Assembly (NCBI GenBank): GCA_947179485.1
Contig: OX359246.1
Location: 44,371,632 to 44,435,631, forward strand
From: Allacma fusca
Taxonomy: Eukaryota; Arthropoda; Collembola; Symphypleona; Sminthuridae
Reading direction: 5' to 3'
DNA: 64,000 nucleotides
The notes under the pieces were generated by a model. That model worked only from the letters and a program-made list of their open reading frames with translations, had not been told where the DNA came from and did not search any database. Position 1 is the stretch's first letter, and every line of letters begins with the position of its first letter. The translations under genes and the position numbers were made by a program. Below are positions 25,979 to 40,236 of this stretch, in pieces.

Positions 25979-28900
25979 GATTATAATAATTATAATTAAT
26001 AGTAATGCAATTGTAGAGATAATGTAACTACTTTTTAATTATTCACTGACAAAATCTGTAGATATAAAATTGGGGTATATATCAAATTCCCTTGTTAAAA
26101 TTAGATTGAATCTCTCGGGGCTCACGTCCAACCCAATAATTCTTCACTTTATCAGGGACTCCACTGGGAAAAACATGTGATCTCGGGAATTTACAGGAGA
26201 AACTCATGCTGAGCTGAGTCAAGATTGTTACACGGAGCGAGCACAATACATGGATGAACAGTAGCACGAGCAGGAGTAATAGTAATAGAAGTGCTGTAAT
26301 GAGAGCTGTCTTTTCCCTCCGAGCTCACACTTGAGAAAGGAACGGAGTTACATGGAAGAGATGAGATTGTGTGACTTGATAGGGAAATTTATGATCACTA
26401 GCCGATACCCATACAGGCGTCAGATTTATTACCCAAGCGATGAACTTGAGTATCTCTGGCTAAACCATCAGATATATAATGCGTCCGTCTTGAGTTTCCC
26501 TACACATTTCTCTAAATCCTACTTCCATGTAAATATACATACATATATATCTATAGATACACATATAGAGTATTTATCTATAATAATTATTTATATAGAT
26601 ACGTATAGATATGGTAATATCTACAGAAAGATGCACAAAGTCAAATCACTACCAAAAGTACAAGGACAGGGCTACTGATCTTCCATGAAGCCTGTCGTAC
26701 AATGTGGTTGATTGTATTGGAACGTTTTTATAGAGAGTCAGGGCTAACAGTGAACAGTTGGTTCCTTGTGTTTCCATTAATTCATGGCCTTAATCTAATA
26801 ATGTGCTAAGTACGAGCACTTTGGGCTGAGCAAATGGCATATTGCACCCACGACCATAAACTGTTACTGACGATCAACAGAACTCACTCCAGGGAGTATA
26901 GGAGAGAGGACTGCCAGGTGAAACCCAGTACTAGTATCAATATTGGGAGCTTCACCAGCTCTACTAGCAGTGTCTAGCTTGAAGGTTGTCCCAGGGAATT
27001 GATGGAATGAGGACCGTTGATGAAAAACGTAAATATAGAAAGTAATTTTCCTTTCAGCAACTTCGTCAGTTTTTCCTCAGTCACAGTCACATTCCCTCAC
27101 AAAGAGTTTTCACTTGATTTTTTTTTCTCCCACAGAGGATGAGTGGTTGGAGAAACCTTTTGTAAATTAAATGCACTCTGTAAAAATCTCCCCTAGTGTG
27201 GTGTAATTATTTAGTGGGAAGTGATGGGGCTAAAGATGTCGGGCGATCAGAGGGCAATGTCAGACAATAATGCGGACTGTGCAGTTGTTGGTAGGAAAAA
27301 GGGAAACACGGACTCACAATGAGCCACTACTACTCCTACTATACTGCCAGCTGAAAACTCATGGGATGGAACATTACTACTTGGATTCATAACTGTGTGT
27401 GTGTAGAATTTTGGGAGAGAGTACGTTACATACCAGAGGGACACACTCAATACGACGGGACTAGTCGGAGATACAAGTTATTTCGCAAGAGGATTAAAAA
27501 TAGGCCTTCCGATTCCCCGCAGGATCTATATACACTACTATTTGTAGTATCTAGTCAAATCCACACCGGCACAGTATATCCCTGAAGTCACTTCTCTGTA
27601 CTCACTAATTATACCTACACTTGTTATGATAAGAATAGGGATGATGATAGCCGGAGCTATAAACTATACAGTACGGTAGTAATTTCTATATAGTATAGGA
27701 TAGCTTCGGAGAATGTGTCACGTGTGAGGATATAAACACCACTGCGTGTATACATTTGCAGATACAATTATAGTAATCAGTCCCATAACACAATCAGCCC
27801 TACATCTCCAGGAGTATTTCAACTGTAGGTTATCTTTATATATAATTAGTTACAAATACTCACATACACACACAGGCACAAACACACTCCTTCGGCTTTT
27901 ATAGTTTCAGTTTCAAGTGAACATTCTGCTCCGCAGAGAATTTTTTCTCTGTCTCAAGGAAAATAGGATATGTATAGTGCACATACAATGGGGACGTATG
28001 TAGGTGGGTAGTTATGTGTCTGTATATATGTAGTTGCGAGAAAATATGCACAAAGAAAATTCAAACATTTGCAAACGATGTGGGCAACTGTGCACATAAA
28101 CACATCACAGATGCACTTCTTCCTCTCCTTCACTCTCTCAGCTCAAAGTCTCAACTAAAAGGAGGTATTTTATATCTGTGAGACATATATGTAATTATTA
28201 CAGTACTATAGAGTCACAGTAGCATAACGTTTGTTTCCCTTTTCACGCTGCTGAAAGTAAATACATATGTATGTAATTACATGTAGGATAGTAGATACTC
28301 ATGGACTTACGTGCTCATCCCATACACACACACTCCTCCTCAATGAGTATTGTCTCTGGAAGGGAATGCATAATTACGTATGCAATTCAATGACAAATCT
28401 TTGAGAGAAAGATTCTTTCACAACATTCTCAGCTCCTCCAATGTCTTCACAAAATGTTAGCTTTATTTTAGCAAATGTTATCACTTCCTTGGACCAGTTT
28501 AGTAATTATTCTTGTTCATAAGTTATATACACACAAACACAGTGGACTACACAGCCTTCCTTGAATAGAATGAATGATTTGGAGTTTGATATTGCATATT
28601 GTTTGAATATTGTTGGGGCTTGTATATGTGAATATGGACGTTGATAGTAACTGTTAATTTTTTCCCTGAAGTTTATTTCCGTGTTTGTTTACTCAATGAA
28701 GACTTGGCAGATTTTAGGACACATTTGTATAGTAATGTAGGCTTTTCTCGAGAAAGGCACACGGCTGAACCTGACAAATTTACTAACTCCAGTGAGATGT
28801 GAAACAAGGATGGAAGGCCGTGACTATCTCCCCTGACTTTCCTGAGGCTCAGGAACAGGAATGAATGACATATTTTAGTGAGGGGATTCCTGTCGTGGGA

Positions 28901-31701
28901 AAAAATGACTTTCCAATGGCTCTTCAAGGATCTATAATAAATGGGAAAAGTATATATGGGGAAAGAGGAATTTATGTGGTTATTGTAATGATTATTGTGA
29001 AAGGGAGTGAGGGGGGGGGGAATGCACGCGTGCAGGAATCTTATATAGGAGATTTTGGGTGGGATAATTTCCTATGGATATATGTAATTATTGCTGTTTA
29101 TTTGTTGTGTGTATTTTGGAGACGGTATTATTGTATAAGTGGGAATGGCTCAGGCCTGTCGTGCACCCTCCGCTCCTCAGCTCTTTTAAGTGAATCCAAT
29201 GTGAAAAGTTGTCAAATGTGTAACACTTGAGGGTTGGTTGGGAACAGGCAAGGAGGAAGAGGAGGACTGACGGTGTTACTCACTTAAAACTTGACAAGAT
29301 GGAAAAGAAGATGATGAGACGTTTGAGCTCCGTAAAGTTGTTGGGATATAAGCTTACTTAGAATTGTGTAAACTTTAAAAAGACTTGTCCTCTCAAGACT
29401 TCAGTAGTGTTCATGCATCTTATAGGGAGATACATAATTATATCTATACCCAAGTGTATCGAAAGGATTGGAGGAAACGAGTGATCCCTACATTTTATAC
29501 GAGTGTGTGTGCGTCTCTATGGAGGATTTTGACTACGCACGGAGAAATCTAAATATATATGTACATAGATATCTACCTATGTATACATGTATATGTAAAT
29601 ACATGCCCATGTTAAAAGCATATGCCAACAAAATGTAAATCCAGGGAAGCATAGGCACTCTTTCCGTATCCCTTTTTTAATATTTATTCTTATGGCGGAA
29701 AATCGTGTGGGTGTTCTTTTTTTTTCCTACCTTTAAAACTCGTATGGGGATTTATAAAAGTGCGTATAAAGAGGAGGCCAGAGAGTGAGAGAGCTCCGAG
29801 CATGTCTGTATACTTATGTAACTTTTTGAGAAATGTTTATTTTCGACTGTTCATGCAAAAGCATTTGTTTGTGAAACTGAGGGCGAATTTTACTACCACT
29901 ATATACCACAGGGCTGAGGATTGTGAGAGCTCATTTCCAATTTTTAATTCCTCCTCAATACACAATCATATCATATGCTAATTTATGGAAATGAGCTCCA
30001 ATGCTCAATCCTTCCTACAAGAACAACACACAGACTCCCTCAAAATATTAGTATCTTCGGATGAGAGAGTAGCGAGGGTCTCTTTCCCATAGCACTACTA
30101 TATAAGAGCCAGAAATTGTTGGATTATAATATTCTCCTTTAGATGGTCATGTTTGCTTTGCGTAGGCTTTTTACTGTATACCGTCTCAATCGTGAAAGGA
30201 TCCTCTTAAACTTTCCTATTATTTATGGTGTAAAATCAAGGGCTGAGATTGTTCCTATTGTTTTCCTACACATAAGCAAATAGATCCGTATATTGTATGT
30301 ACCTGTAAATATCTATATACTACACATTTCTTCCACTATGATCTCCAAACCTCCACACTCCAATAGATATAGACACACGAACGTACAGATATGTACACTC
30401 AGAGTTTGAGTAATTTCAACCCCACTCATTGTTCCCCTATCCTCAAGTGTCTATACTTGTCTGCGTAGGACTGTCGTAACAAGAGATATTTACACATGTT
30501 TTAGCTCATGTGAGAATTATATTGGAATAATAAAATAGAAATAATGACCATGCAGTAAGTTGGATATGTCAGGGCTGTTTATCCCCCTCTGTCTCTGATG
30601 TATAAACGAGAGCAAAAATAAATGTCTGACTTTTTTATCATTCCTTTAAGTCATCCCGTTTTTTCCTCACATCATATCGGCTTCGTCTCTTCTTTTGTAA
30701 AGAACTAATTTTTCCCGTCTGATAATGTAAAACATTTTGGGGGGTATAGTGCTTCTTCTTGTGCATAGCCTTTTCCTATATCTACATTTCTATATAACAA
30801 TTAAATTTTTTTTAGGAAGAAATGTTAGAAAGATATTACAGGAAGGATGGTAATTGTATCTATACCATTGAGTCCGAATGGTATCTGTAATCTTCGAGCT
30901 TCAAGTGTCCATACGACATTTAGGAAGAGTACAACAAGGAGCTAAGTGGTTTCAAATTGAGTTTAGAAGGTGTGACAATCCCTGTATGAGTCTGGAGGCC
31001 TCACCTGACTCTGTGTACACCCAAAGTGAGCCCAGAGCTGGGGAATTGGCTCATTTAAGAGCGTGTAAACCGGAGCAATTGATGCTGAGGAACCAGTTTT
31101 AGTATTAATCAAAGAAAAACTTGTCAGAGTTTGTCATCAGGGAAAGTCATATATGGACTTGGAATGTTTCTCATTGAGTGCATATGTAATTATATGTATC
31201 TATCTATGTGTTATGTAGATATATTTAAGTTATAATGGAGATTTGACCATATGGACAGAGACTGTGTAGTAATTGCTACAACCAAAAAATGCTGAAGGTA
31301 TTAAGATAGGATAATATCCTTTAAGTACCAGGTACATACGAATGTAGGGACAGGGCCAATATTTTAGGCTCCTGCAACTGAATTTCTCTTTTAGAGCCGT
31401 ATGTCGTGGGTGACCCTCATTAAGTATCTACGTACATATCTAGTTATAGGCACTTCCACTTGTGACATTTCAATTCCCAAGGGGAGATGCATATCTATCT
31501 GGAATGAATCAACTTAAATTATTTACTGACTAACCTCAAAACAACAATGAGGAAATTGTACAGTTTAGCATTACAGTCACAGGGGAACAGCATTATGTGA
31601 GCAAAGCTTGAGAATTACGATACAAATAAATACACATGTGTGTATTTACTGTAGGTACGTATGTGGGCTGTTTATATTTTTATTTGGTCGTACATTTCAG
31701 T

Positions 31702-31724
31702 GAGAGAGAGAGAGAGAGAGAGAG
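31702..31724. repeat. (GA)n microsatellite
   Basis: Uninterrupted GA dinucleotide run of about 11 units. Confidence 0.9.
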
Positions 31725-33874
31725 CAGGTCCCTCATATAAGGGTAAATCAATGGAAATAACAGTACTTTTGTATGATTCATCCAGGGATATGAGGTTGGG
31801 GGAGAATGACTAGTGGAATGAAATCTGCAAAAATTTTTTGACGACTTTAATGATTTAAATGCCCCTCAATATTTTTTTTCTTTAAATTGGAAAAACTGTA
31901 AGAATATATTCCCTCTTTCCATCCCACAAACTCTGCAAAATCTCATTCTCTCACGACCCAAAAAGATTTACATCCTGAGAATGGATTTAGGGATTTCGTC
32001 ACCAACCTAGTTCCCTGTCTGTTTTCATCCATTATATTGTATAACTGGCCCATTGGGTAAAAGCTCAGAGCCGGGTTGGATTAAAGGGGAAAAGCGACAA
32101 GCTTCAAGAATTAAGTAGCTCTGATGAAAAAAACATCATTTCCAAATGAGTTTTCTAACCCTACCCCTGCCAACAAGTTATTTATGACCTGATGACTATT
32201 TACTACATCTTCCCAGTTGGGTGCTCATGGGATGCATATGGGGAAATTTTGATGAAATCCACCGGTATGTCTTGTGGAATGTGAGCTTTTATTTATCGTC
32301 CGTTTTCTCCGGGAGGAATTCAAAGGATACAAAAAAACTGACCATAAAATTTTCGATACAGACACATTTTTTATATTTACACATGCAATAATTATAATAC
32401 GTATAGATAGATACTCCCCTTCTGGAAATTGTACTAACATCCAAAAACTTGTTCTGGGCTCGAAAGTACACCCAATATTTTACAACTGCTTAAATTTACA
32501 GAGTCAAAAATCATATAGATATATCTATAGTTTGTTGGTTAAGTCTTCAAGCATTTAAAATATTTGCAAATTTCCGGAGTGGTGTACATTGATTTAGTTT
32601 TAGTATCTTACATACTATTTATATATTTTTTTTTATTCTTTCTTTACGTTTCACAGGTTGAGCACTTAACTTCCAAAGGTATTGATTTACTCTTGTGTCT
32701 TCCTTTGGGTTCATATAGTACTACAGAGAGGTGTCACATTTGATAAGAACCAGTTCTGACAGTGTGTGCGGGCATTCTCATAAATGTATCTACTATATGT
32801 ACATATGTACGTGTGTATAGTAATTAGAGTACATGATGTGTATATTGTCAAAGTACATATGTACGTCTTGAGATTAGAGGAAAGCGAAACAAATATTCCG
32901 TGTGACGATTCAAGAACTTGTGGAATTTTTGAGGAAAATAAAATCCCACGTGGTATATATATGTCACTCTGTAGTATGTACATATGTACATGTGGAAGGA
33001 GCAAGCTGGGAATTAACTGTAAGGAGCTGTATGGTTTGTAGTGAAAAGAAATTTAATTTAAATAAAAAAATTAGCTACGAGTTATCTCAATTTGAAAATC
33101 TTTCAACCCCAATGACTGCTAACAGACCGCGGAGATAATTATTATACTTTGGGGGATAAATGAGCTGAATTTGGCAGCTGGTCTTGTTTTAAGTATCCAC
33201 CCAGATGCAGTGAAACGTTGGAACAAGGTACATTTAAATTATATTTTGTAGACATAGCATCATATACATATGTAAATACATACATACATAGGTAAGGACA
33301 ACTTGATACAAACCTTTTTCTCAGCTGATTACAAATTACCCATTTGTACAAGTGAGTATGCACATTTTTGTGAACATAAGATATTGTACCAATACCATTG
33401 CATAATTATACAAGTATATAGTAAGTACTCTGACCCGTTACAAGGTAATTCGATGACGAATATGTGTAAGAATGTATGAGAGTTATTTATAGGAGTGTGA
33501 TAAAATTCGCAATAAAAATATCCCTTCAAATTTTACAACCCTGAAAATTTTATTTACGTAATAACTCCACTTTATGCATAATTATTTTTGTATGCGTAAT
33601 AATTCACAAGAATTTCGGACTTGTTTTTTAGGACACTGTATGGAATGATCCCTCTCTTGAGTATGTACTCTCCTTTTGTGTGTACATTACATAAGCAGCG
33701 AGGTTTTTTTTTTTGGTTCAACGGAATTAGATCTATTTTCAAGCCTTTGCCTTCCTTAGCTTCCGTGTAACGTTTATTTATTTTTTTGTGAGCGTGCAAT
33801 TTTTTTCAGATATTCTTACTGCAGTGTATTGGCTCGAGGATAACAAGCTTGAAGAAGTGGGAAATGTATCCGGA

Positions 33875-33877
<3 letters not shown>

Positions 33878-33906
<29 letters not shown>
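33878..33906. repeat. (CT)n microsatellite
   Basis: Uninterrupted CT run of about 14 units, continuing imperfectly to 33914. Confidence 0.9.
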
Positions 33907-33912
<6 letters not shown>

Positions 33913-36900
33913 TCAATGAGAGCGCATACTGAACGCAGATAGGGCATCCAGAAGCTACATTGATTTATTAACTCTAAACCCCATCATTATTTTAGTGTTA
34001 GTGGGATTCCTATAGGTAGAGTTTTACTTCATGCATATTTTTTTGTCTACCGAACGTCGGGTTCACCCTCAAGTTCACTGCATTTTTTATGCATGTTAGA
34101 CAATTTTACGGACTTGTATATGATACTTTTGGCTGCGGAGTAGTCACTGTAGTAGGAAAGCAAGTGCTCCATTATGTATGTGTATTATTGTGTGGAAAGA
34201 CGTAATATATGTAGGCTCTTTCCAGGTTATGATCTGCCTACTTGAAATGGGTTGTGGAGATGGTGCGGGGGAGTTATATCTTTCAGCACGGATCTACCCG
34301 AGCAAGACGATGAGGAAGAGAATAAAAAATTAGGAACGGAATAAAAAAGACAAACGAATTGAAAACCTTCTCCCCACGACAACAACAACTGTCTCAGAAG
34401 AAAAATTACCTTCGAATTAGAAACTTTTCCAAAGTTTTTTTTTCTCGCAGTTTATTAAAAACTTGATAATGGCGGGTTTTTTAAAAATTAAATCATAATA
34501 TTTAATATTCAATTTTTTTTTAAATACACACTTTTCAAACTAGAAAGATTTTTGTTAGACCTTGACATAACCTTACGTAAAAATAAAACTTGCACATAAT
34601 ATATGAATTTGCCAATGGGTTTTTTTCTCAACAAAAACTTAAAAATATACATACTATACAGGACGTGCAAAAGTACAGAGACCTTCTGGATTGAGACTTT
34701 TTGATGTGACGAGTGATGATTGGAAACGATCGGAAGTCAACATTGAGGCTCTGCTTTTTTGTACGGAGTTCAGTGTGTTCCCGTTCCAAGTATCCTGTAA
34801 TTACATCATCTCTCTGGCAATCTTCCTGAAATTCAAAGGAGAAGTGCGAAAGAAAAACCTATGGAGAGATCAACTTAATTATAGGTATAATACAAAAACA
34901 GTGTTATAGTTAATTACTTGAATTGTCAGTTATTTGCAAAAAGAATAAAATAAGGCTTACGAGAAGTAATTATGCATTTTTTGGTAATTTTTAAATTAAT
35001 TAATAAATGGATATACATTAACACGTATATATTTACCTTTACCTTCCGTTAATTATTTAGTGCAGAGTAATTTGTAGGACTGTCCAAAAATTAAAGCAGT
35101 AATGATCTAAGAATAAAATGATGTATAATTTATCCAATGATCATTCTAGTCGATCCAATTGTTTACAGTTTGTAGTCCATTCTGTCATTTTGGCAGAGAC
35201 AATTAAGTAGTAATTGTATTGTAAAAGCCAACAAGAATCAAGCCATCAAATGACATATGCAAAATATACAGGCACTCGTGTTTATGAGACTCTTCTTGAG
35301 GTGACAGTGACCAAAGGGAAAAGTAGTTTCTGCACTTTTAACTTGATCCGCTTGTGGATGTAACATAAAATTTGAAGTAAATAGGAAATAATGCTAACTG
35401 AAACCAATTGAAGTCTAACATGGAGTTTCATGTAAAACAGATGGACAGGTAGTATTTACAAAGTGGTCTGGCTTAGTCTCTTCTTACTCTTTTACATGAT
35501 GTGGGTCTTTCTCCTGAGCTACTTGTACCATTATACTCTTGACAGGGGCAGCAGGGGTAACGTGATAAAGCAAACACGTTTTTGCACACTAATTAATTCC
35601 CTGCAGTGTCAGTGTGTACTTCAAAACTCTGCGTGTGCATTTGTATATATTATCTATGTATGTATATTACATATATTTTATGTGCGCAGGAGTATACCTT
35701 GCAATGGCTAACACATGATGGATAGTTGATTGAGGAACGTATATTTTACATGTATGTTATGCATCTGTGATAGAATTTTGGAAAGAGTCTGTCGGCGCTA
35801 TGTTTCCACGAACCCTTTATCATACATTTTGGGACTTTACGCTGACATTGTGATGGATGGGTAATTAAGGGTTATAACCCATAAGAGAGGGATGGAAAGT
35901 GTCACTAAAAGAAAGGACCTTTGATGAAGTTTGCTACGCTGATGATGGTGTGGGTGGTGGGGCAAGTTTCCAATGATACCTTGACCGGATGGGGTTGGGT
36001 TTTGCAGTGATAACCTCCGTCAAAGGTACGGTGAGTAATGAAGGTGATCTTGGAATGACTTAATCCTTTTTGAATTCCTTGTATTTACTGTAGATCCAAA
36101 TTGTCATAAAAGGCTATGCTTTTTGCAGAGTGACAAATCCCGACTAATTCGGAGGACAATCAAGCGTTATGTTAACCTTGCCTTCGTCATGACCAAGCAG
36201 CTTTGAATGTAGTCCACCCGCTTCCTACTTGGGATCATTTCGTAGGAGCAGGCAAATATTTTATTTCCTTTAAAAATGTCCTTTACAAAAAAGCAGATTC
36301 ATTGTCGCCATGTTCAAAATTGTACTGCAATAATAATAAATTATTTTTTAATGATTATTGCTTATTTTAAAAGTGTATTACTTGAGCACGAGAAGGAAAT
36401 CATTGAGAACTGAAGACGAGCACAAAGAATAGTCAAAATAATTACTTCCACTTGTGTTTTAGCTTTTGGGGCATTATTAATTTTAAGCTCGTTATAATTA
36501 ATTATGCAAATATCATTTCGATATAACAAAAACGCTGAGTGGGAAATCTTCCACAAAAAAGAAATGTAAAATTTTAATTTTGAACTGAATGATGGTGCTT
36601 TAATGATGGATATAATTAATGAGTGAATAAAATCAATATTAGGTAAATAAACAGAAGGCTAGTTATTTATTCAGGAAATTGAAAGATAATAAATTTGATT
36701 TGTAGATCAATAATAATTACAATTACATATTGTTTGGATATCAACAACTAAAAATAAACTCTACTGGAAGGAATAAATCTCAGCACAAGACTTAGAGTCT
36801 CATAATTAAAACTCTAAGATTCTTACATCTAACATTATGTAATACACATCAAATGATACGGAATTACTTTACACGTAATAGGTAGAATTACTCAAGTCTC

Positions 36901-36993
36901 GATGATGGGCTTCAACTCAAACTGAATTAAAAGATTAAACGAGACTTACCTTGAAGTTTAATCTTAATTATATGAACAGACTCGTCCGAATAT

Positions 36994-37095
36994 ATTACAT
37001 ATATGTAGTAGCTCCATCTATGCAACTGTCCACAACTTTTAAAGCTTTCTTGCTCACACCACCATGCACTCCCTGGTCCATGAACCAACTCATTC
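36994..37095 (-). repeat. Inverted terminal repeat at the DIRS 3' end
   Basis: 102 bp, identical by eye to the reverse complement of 41665-41766. The outer extension of this end, 36925-36996, is a perfect 72-bp inverted match to 37170-37241. Confidence 0.92.
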
Positions 37096-37169
37096 GTTTT
37101 TAAAGTACTTAAACGGTTTGCAATCTTGAGCCAAAAACAATTTTTTGTTTTGTTGGGTAGGGTGGGTGC

Positions 37170-37280
37170 AATATATTCGGACGAGTCTGTTCATATAATT
37201 AAGATTAAACTTCAAGGTAAGTCTCGTTTAATCTTTTAATTATATTTCACGACTCGTCCTCTATATTACATATATGTAGT
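37170..37280 (-). repeat. DIRS internal complementary region
   Basis: 37170-37241 is the exact reverse complement of the 3' outer extension (36925-36996). 37238-37280 is the reverse complement of the 5' outer extension (41751-41793) with one mismatch. The two parts overlap by AATT (37238-37241), modelling the joined circle junction. Confidence 0.92.
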
Positions 37281-37412
37281 TGTTTGTAGTTTGCAAACCG
37301 GATATTTTTCACCCGCAAGTAACACTTGTCTAATTTTGTATTTTATTTTTATTTTATTTATTTATTATTTTTTTTTGTTTTTTTTTATTTAGTGACCCCA
37401 ATATTACTTAAG

Positions 37413-38405
37413 CTACATGCAAGAATTTAACAATGTTTCTGCAAATAGTGATGGGTTTGTTAATGGCCTTTGATAAAATTTGGCGAAAATAGACGATGCT
37501 TCCGTCCATCCAGCAGTCTTTCTGATAATTTCAATATTAATACCCTTTCTAGCAGCAGCGGATGTTGACGCATGTCTTGTGCTGTGTGCAGAAAAAACGG
37601 AAGTATCAATCCCACTATTTTTAAGAACTGTATTTATCCATCGTCCCACAGTCTGGGATGTCACACCTCTAAATGGCTTTTTTAGAGAAATCAACAAGCT
37701 ATCACAGTTACCTCTCAAGGGACCTGTACGCTTTATGTACTCGGCAAGTACTGTACTAATACATATATCCGGGTCCTGAACAAACCGTGGCAGACGCAGG
37801 CAAGGTTGAGGGCGATAGATTCGAGACGTTTTTATCCGTGCAGAGATAAAAATATTGGTACCAGCAGTGTCTGTCTTAATGTCTCCGATTTTAATGCTGG
37901 CAAATGTCTGGACCCTATGGGCAGTGGTTATTGCCAGTAAACCAACCACTTTTAAGGTTAAAGTCTCAACACTTAACGTTGAAGAAGGGGAGAGAGATTT
38001 TAAATAATTTAAGACCTCCTGAGGGTCCCAAGTATAATTATATTTAGGTCGCGGTGGGCGAAGGTTGCTAACTCCTTTAAGAAAACGCGATATGTTCTGG
38101 TTATCACCAATCAAACCTCCCGATAGTAGAGAAACTGCTGATCTGGCTGAGTTTAAAGTTGAATATGAGGCCCCACTCTGATACTGAATCTGTAGGAACT
38201 CTAAGACGTTATGACTGGTCGGCTCTAGAGGATTTTTGCGATTTTTCTGACAATATGTATGCCAATTTTTTAAAGCAGAAGCATATTGTCTTAAGGTAGA
38301 TTCTGACAGTGAAGACAACAAGGTTTGTACACAGTTTTCAGGGACTCCCTGATTCAAAAAGGCTTGCTTGATAGTTTCCCTGCCAGAAGGGAAAACCGCT
38401 TCCAC
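37413..38405 (-). CDS. DIRS tyrosine recombinase (integrase)
   Basis: About 330 residues. The frame's earliest codon here is GTG and the frame overlaps the end of the RT gene, so the true start is uncertain; in DIRS elements it is usually reached by overlap or frameshift. The tyrosine-recombinase residues are visible in order: Arg in TTAHRVQTF (about residue 165), the HxxR box in SAHSTRHAS (about 275) and the nucleophile Tyr in IFAKFYQRP (about 310). It inserts the circular cDNA by strand exchange. No internal stop, so this frame appears intact. Confidence 0.9.
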   Translation of the reverse strand: MEAVFPSGRETIKQAFLNQGVPENCVQTLLSSLSESTLRQYASALKNWHTYCQKNRKNPLEPTSHNVLEFLQIQYQSGASYSTLNSARSAVSLLSGGLIGDNQNISRFLKGVSNLRPPRPKYNYTWDPQEVLNYLKSLSPSSTLSVETLTLKVVGLLAITTAHRVQTFASIKIGDIKTDTAGTNIFISARIKTSRIYRPQPCLRLPRFVQDPDICISTVLAEYIKRTGPLRGNCDSLLISLKKPFRGVTSQTVGRWINTVLKNSGIDTSVFSAHSTRHASTSAAARKGINIEIIRKTAGWTEASSIFAKFYQRPLTNPSLFAETLLNSCM

Positions 38406-40236
38406 AACGGATGGACTTGCCTAGATTCAGAAAATAATAATGTTCTTGCCGGTTTAATTTCAAAGGCTGGTTCAACTAATAATTTCATAAACATCGGAAA
38501 CCAAGGCTGAGCAGGCCAATTTGGAACTATTAAAATGCTGCACCGTGGTCTGCCTGGACCTTTTGCAAAACTCTCGGAATCAATGCAGTAGGTGGAAATG
38601 CGTAAAAGAAACTTCCAGCCCAATCAAGCGTAAACGCATCCACGTAAGTGGATTCTGGATCTGGAAGCCAACTTGCAAAGATACGACATTTTGCATTTAT
38701 GTGACTAGCAAATAAGTCAATTTTCGGTTTTCCGAATTTCGAACATATATTCAGGAAGACTTTGTGGTTCAGACTCCATTCGTAGTCATCATTTACAGCC
38801 CTAGATTCTTGATCAGCAATAACGTTATCTACCGAGGCTATGTAAGATGCAAATAGGAAGATATTTCTTAATTCGCACCATTGCCATATTTTCCTGGAAA
38901 GAGCATTTAGCTTGCTATACTGAATGCTTCCCATTTTGTTTATATAGGCAATAGCAGTGGTGTTGTCCACCCTGAGAAGGATATTACAATCTCCAGCATC
39001 TCTTATTAATGATTTTAGACTATAATATATAGCCAACAGTTCGAGATAGTTGATATGGTGTTTTTTCTCCTCCCGACTCCAGAACCCGTGTGTTCTAGTT
39101 TCATTCATGCATGCTCCCCATCCGTTGAGAGATGCATCCGTAAAAATAGTATATCTATACTTCACACATTCTATTGATTGTGAGCTAGTTGGAATATTTT
39201 TCAACCACCACCTCAAGTCCTGCTGTACGGATGTGGTGATTTCAATAGAGTCTTCATAGCATCCGTGTGATTTAAGCAATGCTTTATACTTAAGTCGTTC
39301 CAATGCTTTTGTGTACAGTAATCCATATTTTACTGCCCGGCAAATTGAATTTAGGTGCCCGATTAGTTTTGCAAATGCCCTTATCTTACATCTTCTCTTC
39401 TCAATGAAATACTTAATTCGTTGTATTAAATCCTTGCGCTTTTGCAAAGGTATCTCAATTGTCATACTAACCGAATTTATTAAAAAACCTAAATATTGAC
39501 ACCGCTTTGTCGGAGTTAGTTCAGATTTCTCAAGATTTATGAGAAAACCGAGAAATTTCAACAAGGCTACAACCACTGCTGTTTGCTGTTGGCAAGATGA
39601 AAAGGACTCAGAGATGATAATTCTGTCATCAATATAAATCACTAGAAGGAATTCTCGAGCTCTTAACATGGCAACAATAGGTTTCAATAACTTTGTGAAA
39701 AGCCACGGCGCTACCGATAATCCAAACGGGAGGCAACTGAATTCATATAAATCCTTTCCCCAGATAAATCTTAGGTAATTGCGGTGATCTGAATTTATTG
39801 GAATAAGAAAATAAGCGTCCTTTAAATCGAGCTTGCACATAAAACAATTTTTGAATACAAGTCGAGAAACAACGCGTATATCTTCCATCTTGAAGTGCTT
39901 CTTCTCCAGAAAGACATTTAGACGCTTCAAATTTAGTATAAACCGCTTTGAGCCATTTGATTTTGGCACTAAAAAGATTTTGGAAAGAAATTGCCCTTCT
40001 TGTTCTGAACAGTTTTGGATTGCTCCAATTTTAATAAGTTTCCCGATTTCAGCTTGCATTTGAACTTGCTCAGCTTTTGACAAGTGCATACTACGTGGAG
40101 CATGGTCTTGGGAGGGTATTTTTACAAATGGTAATTTAAACCCCTCAACCCATTGTAGTATGCACTTATCGTTAGTTATCGTCTTCCAATTTTTTATAAA
40201 TGATCGCAAACGCCCTGCATATCTACTTACTGTCAA
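38354..40236 (-). pseudogene. DIRS reverse transcriptase/RNase H/methyltransferase-like ORF, one frame break
   Basis: The main frame (40236-38530, 568 codons) overlaps the gag stop. It contains RT motifs (KLDLKDAYFLIPI, then LPFGLSVAPWLFTKLL, then the catalytic YIDD box) and the RNase H start IFTDASLNGWGACM. It ends soon after FPPTALIPRVLQK. The family's next motif (ILIVPNWPAQPWFP) is in another frame (open 38623-38354). This fits a single missing base near 38535, where the main frame runs into a T-run and stops. The region past the break resembles the methyltransferase-like C-terminus of DIRS RT proteins. The protein is therefore truncated in this copy, unless the break is an assembly error or is bypassed. 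Confidence 0.85.

Larger units (their letters stand above)
25979..36924. other. Long intergenic region, no supported gene
   Basis: About 11 kb with only short open frames. Contents: (GA)n at 31702-31724, (CT)n at about 33878-33906, many TACATA/TATGTA runs, and three GTACATATGTAC palindromes within 200 bases (32799, 32853, 32978). It may include distal regulatory DNA or untranslated exons of the cholinesterase-like gene. A coding-like patch at about 36170-36360 (+) is described in the findings. Confidence 0.4.

Noticed and set aside
36925-37241. Independent MITE or hairpin element left of the DIRS genes
   Set aside because: Its arms also match the far end at 41751-41793 and 41665-41766, so it is the DIRS 3' end plus internal complementary region.
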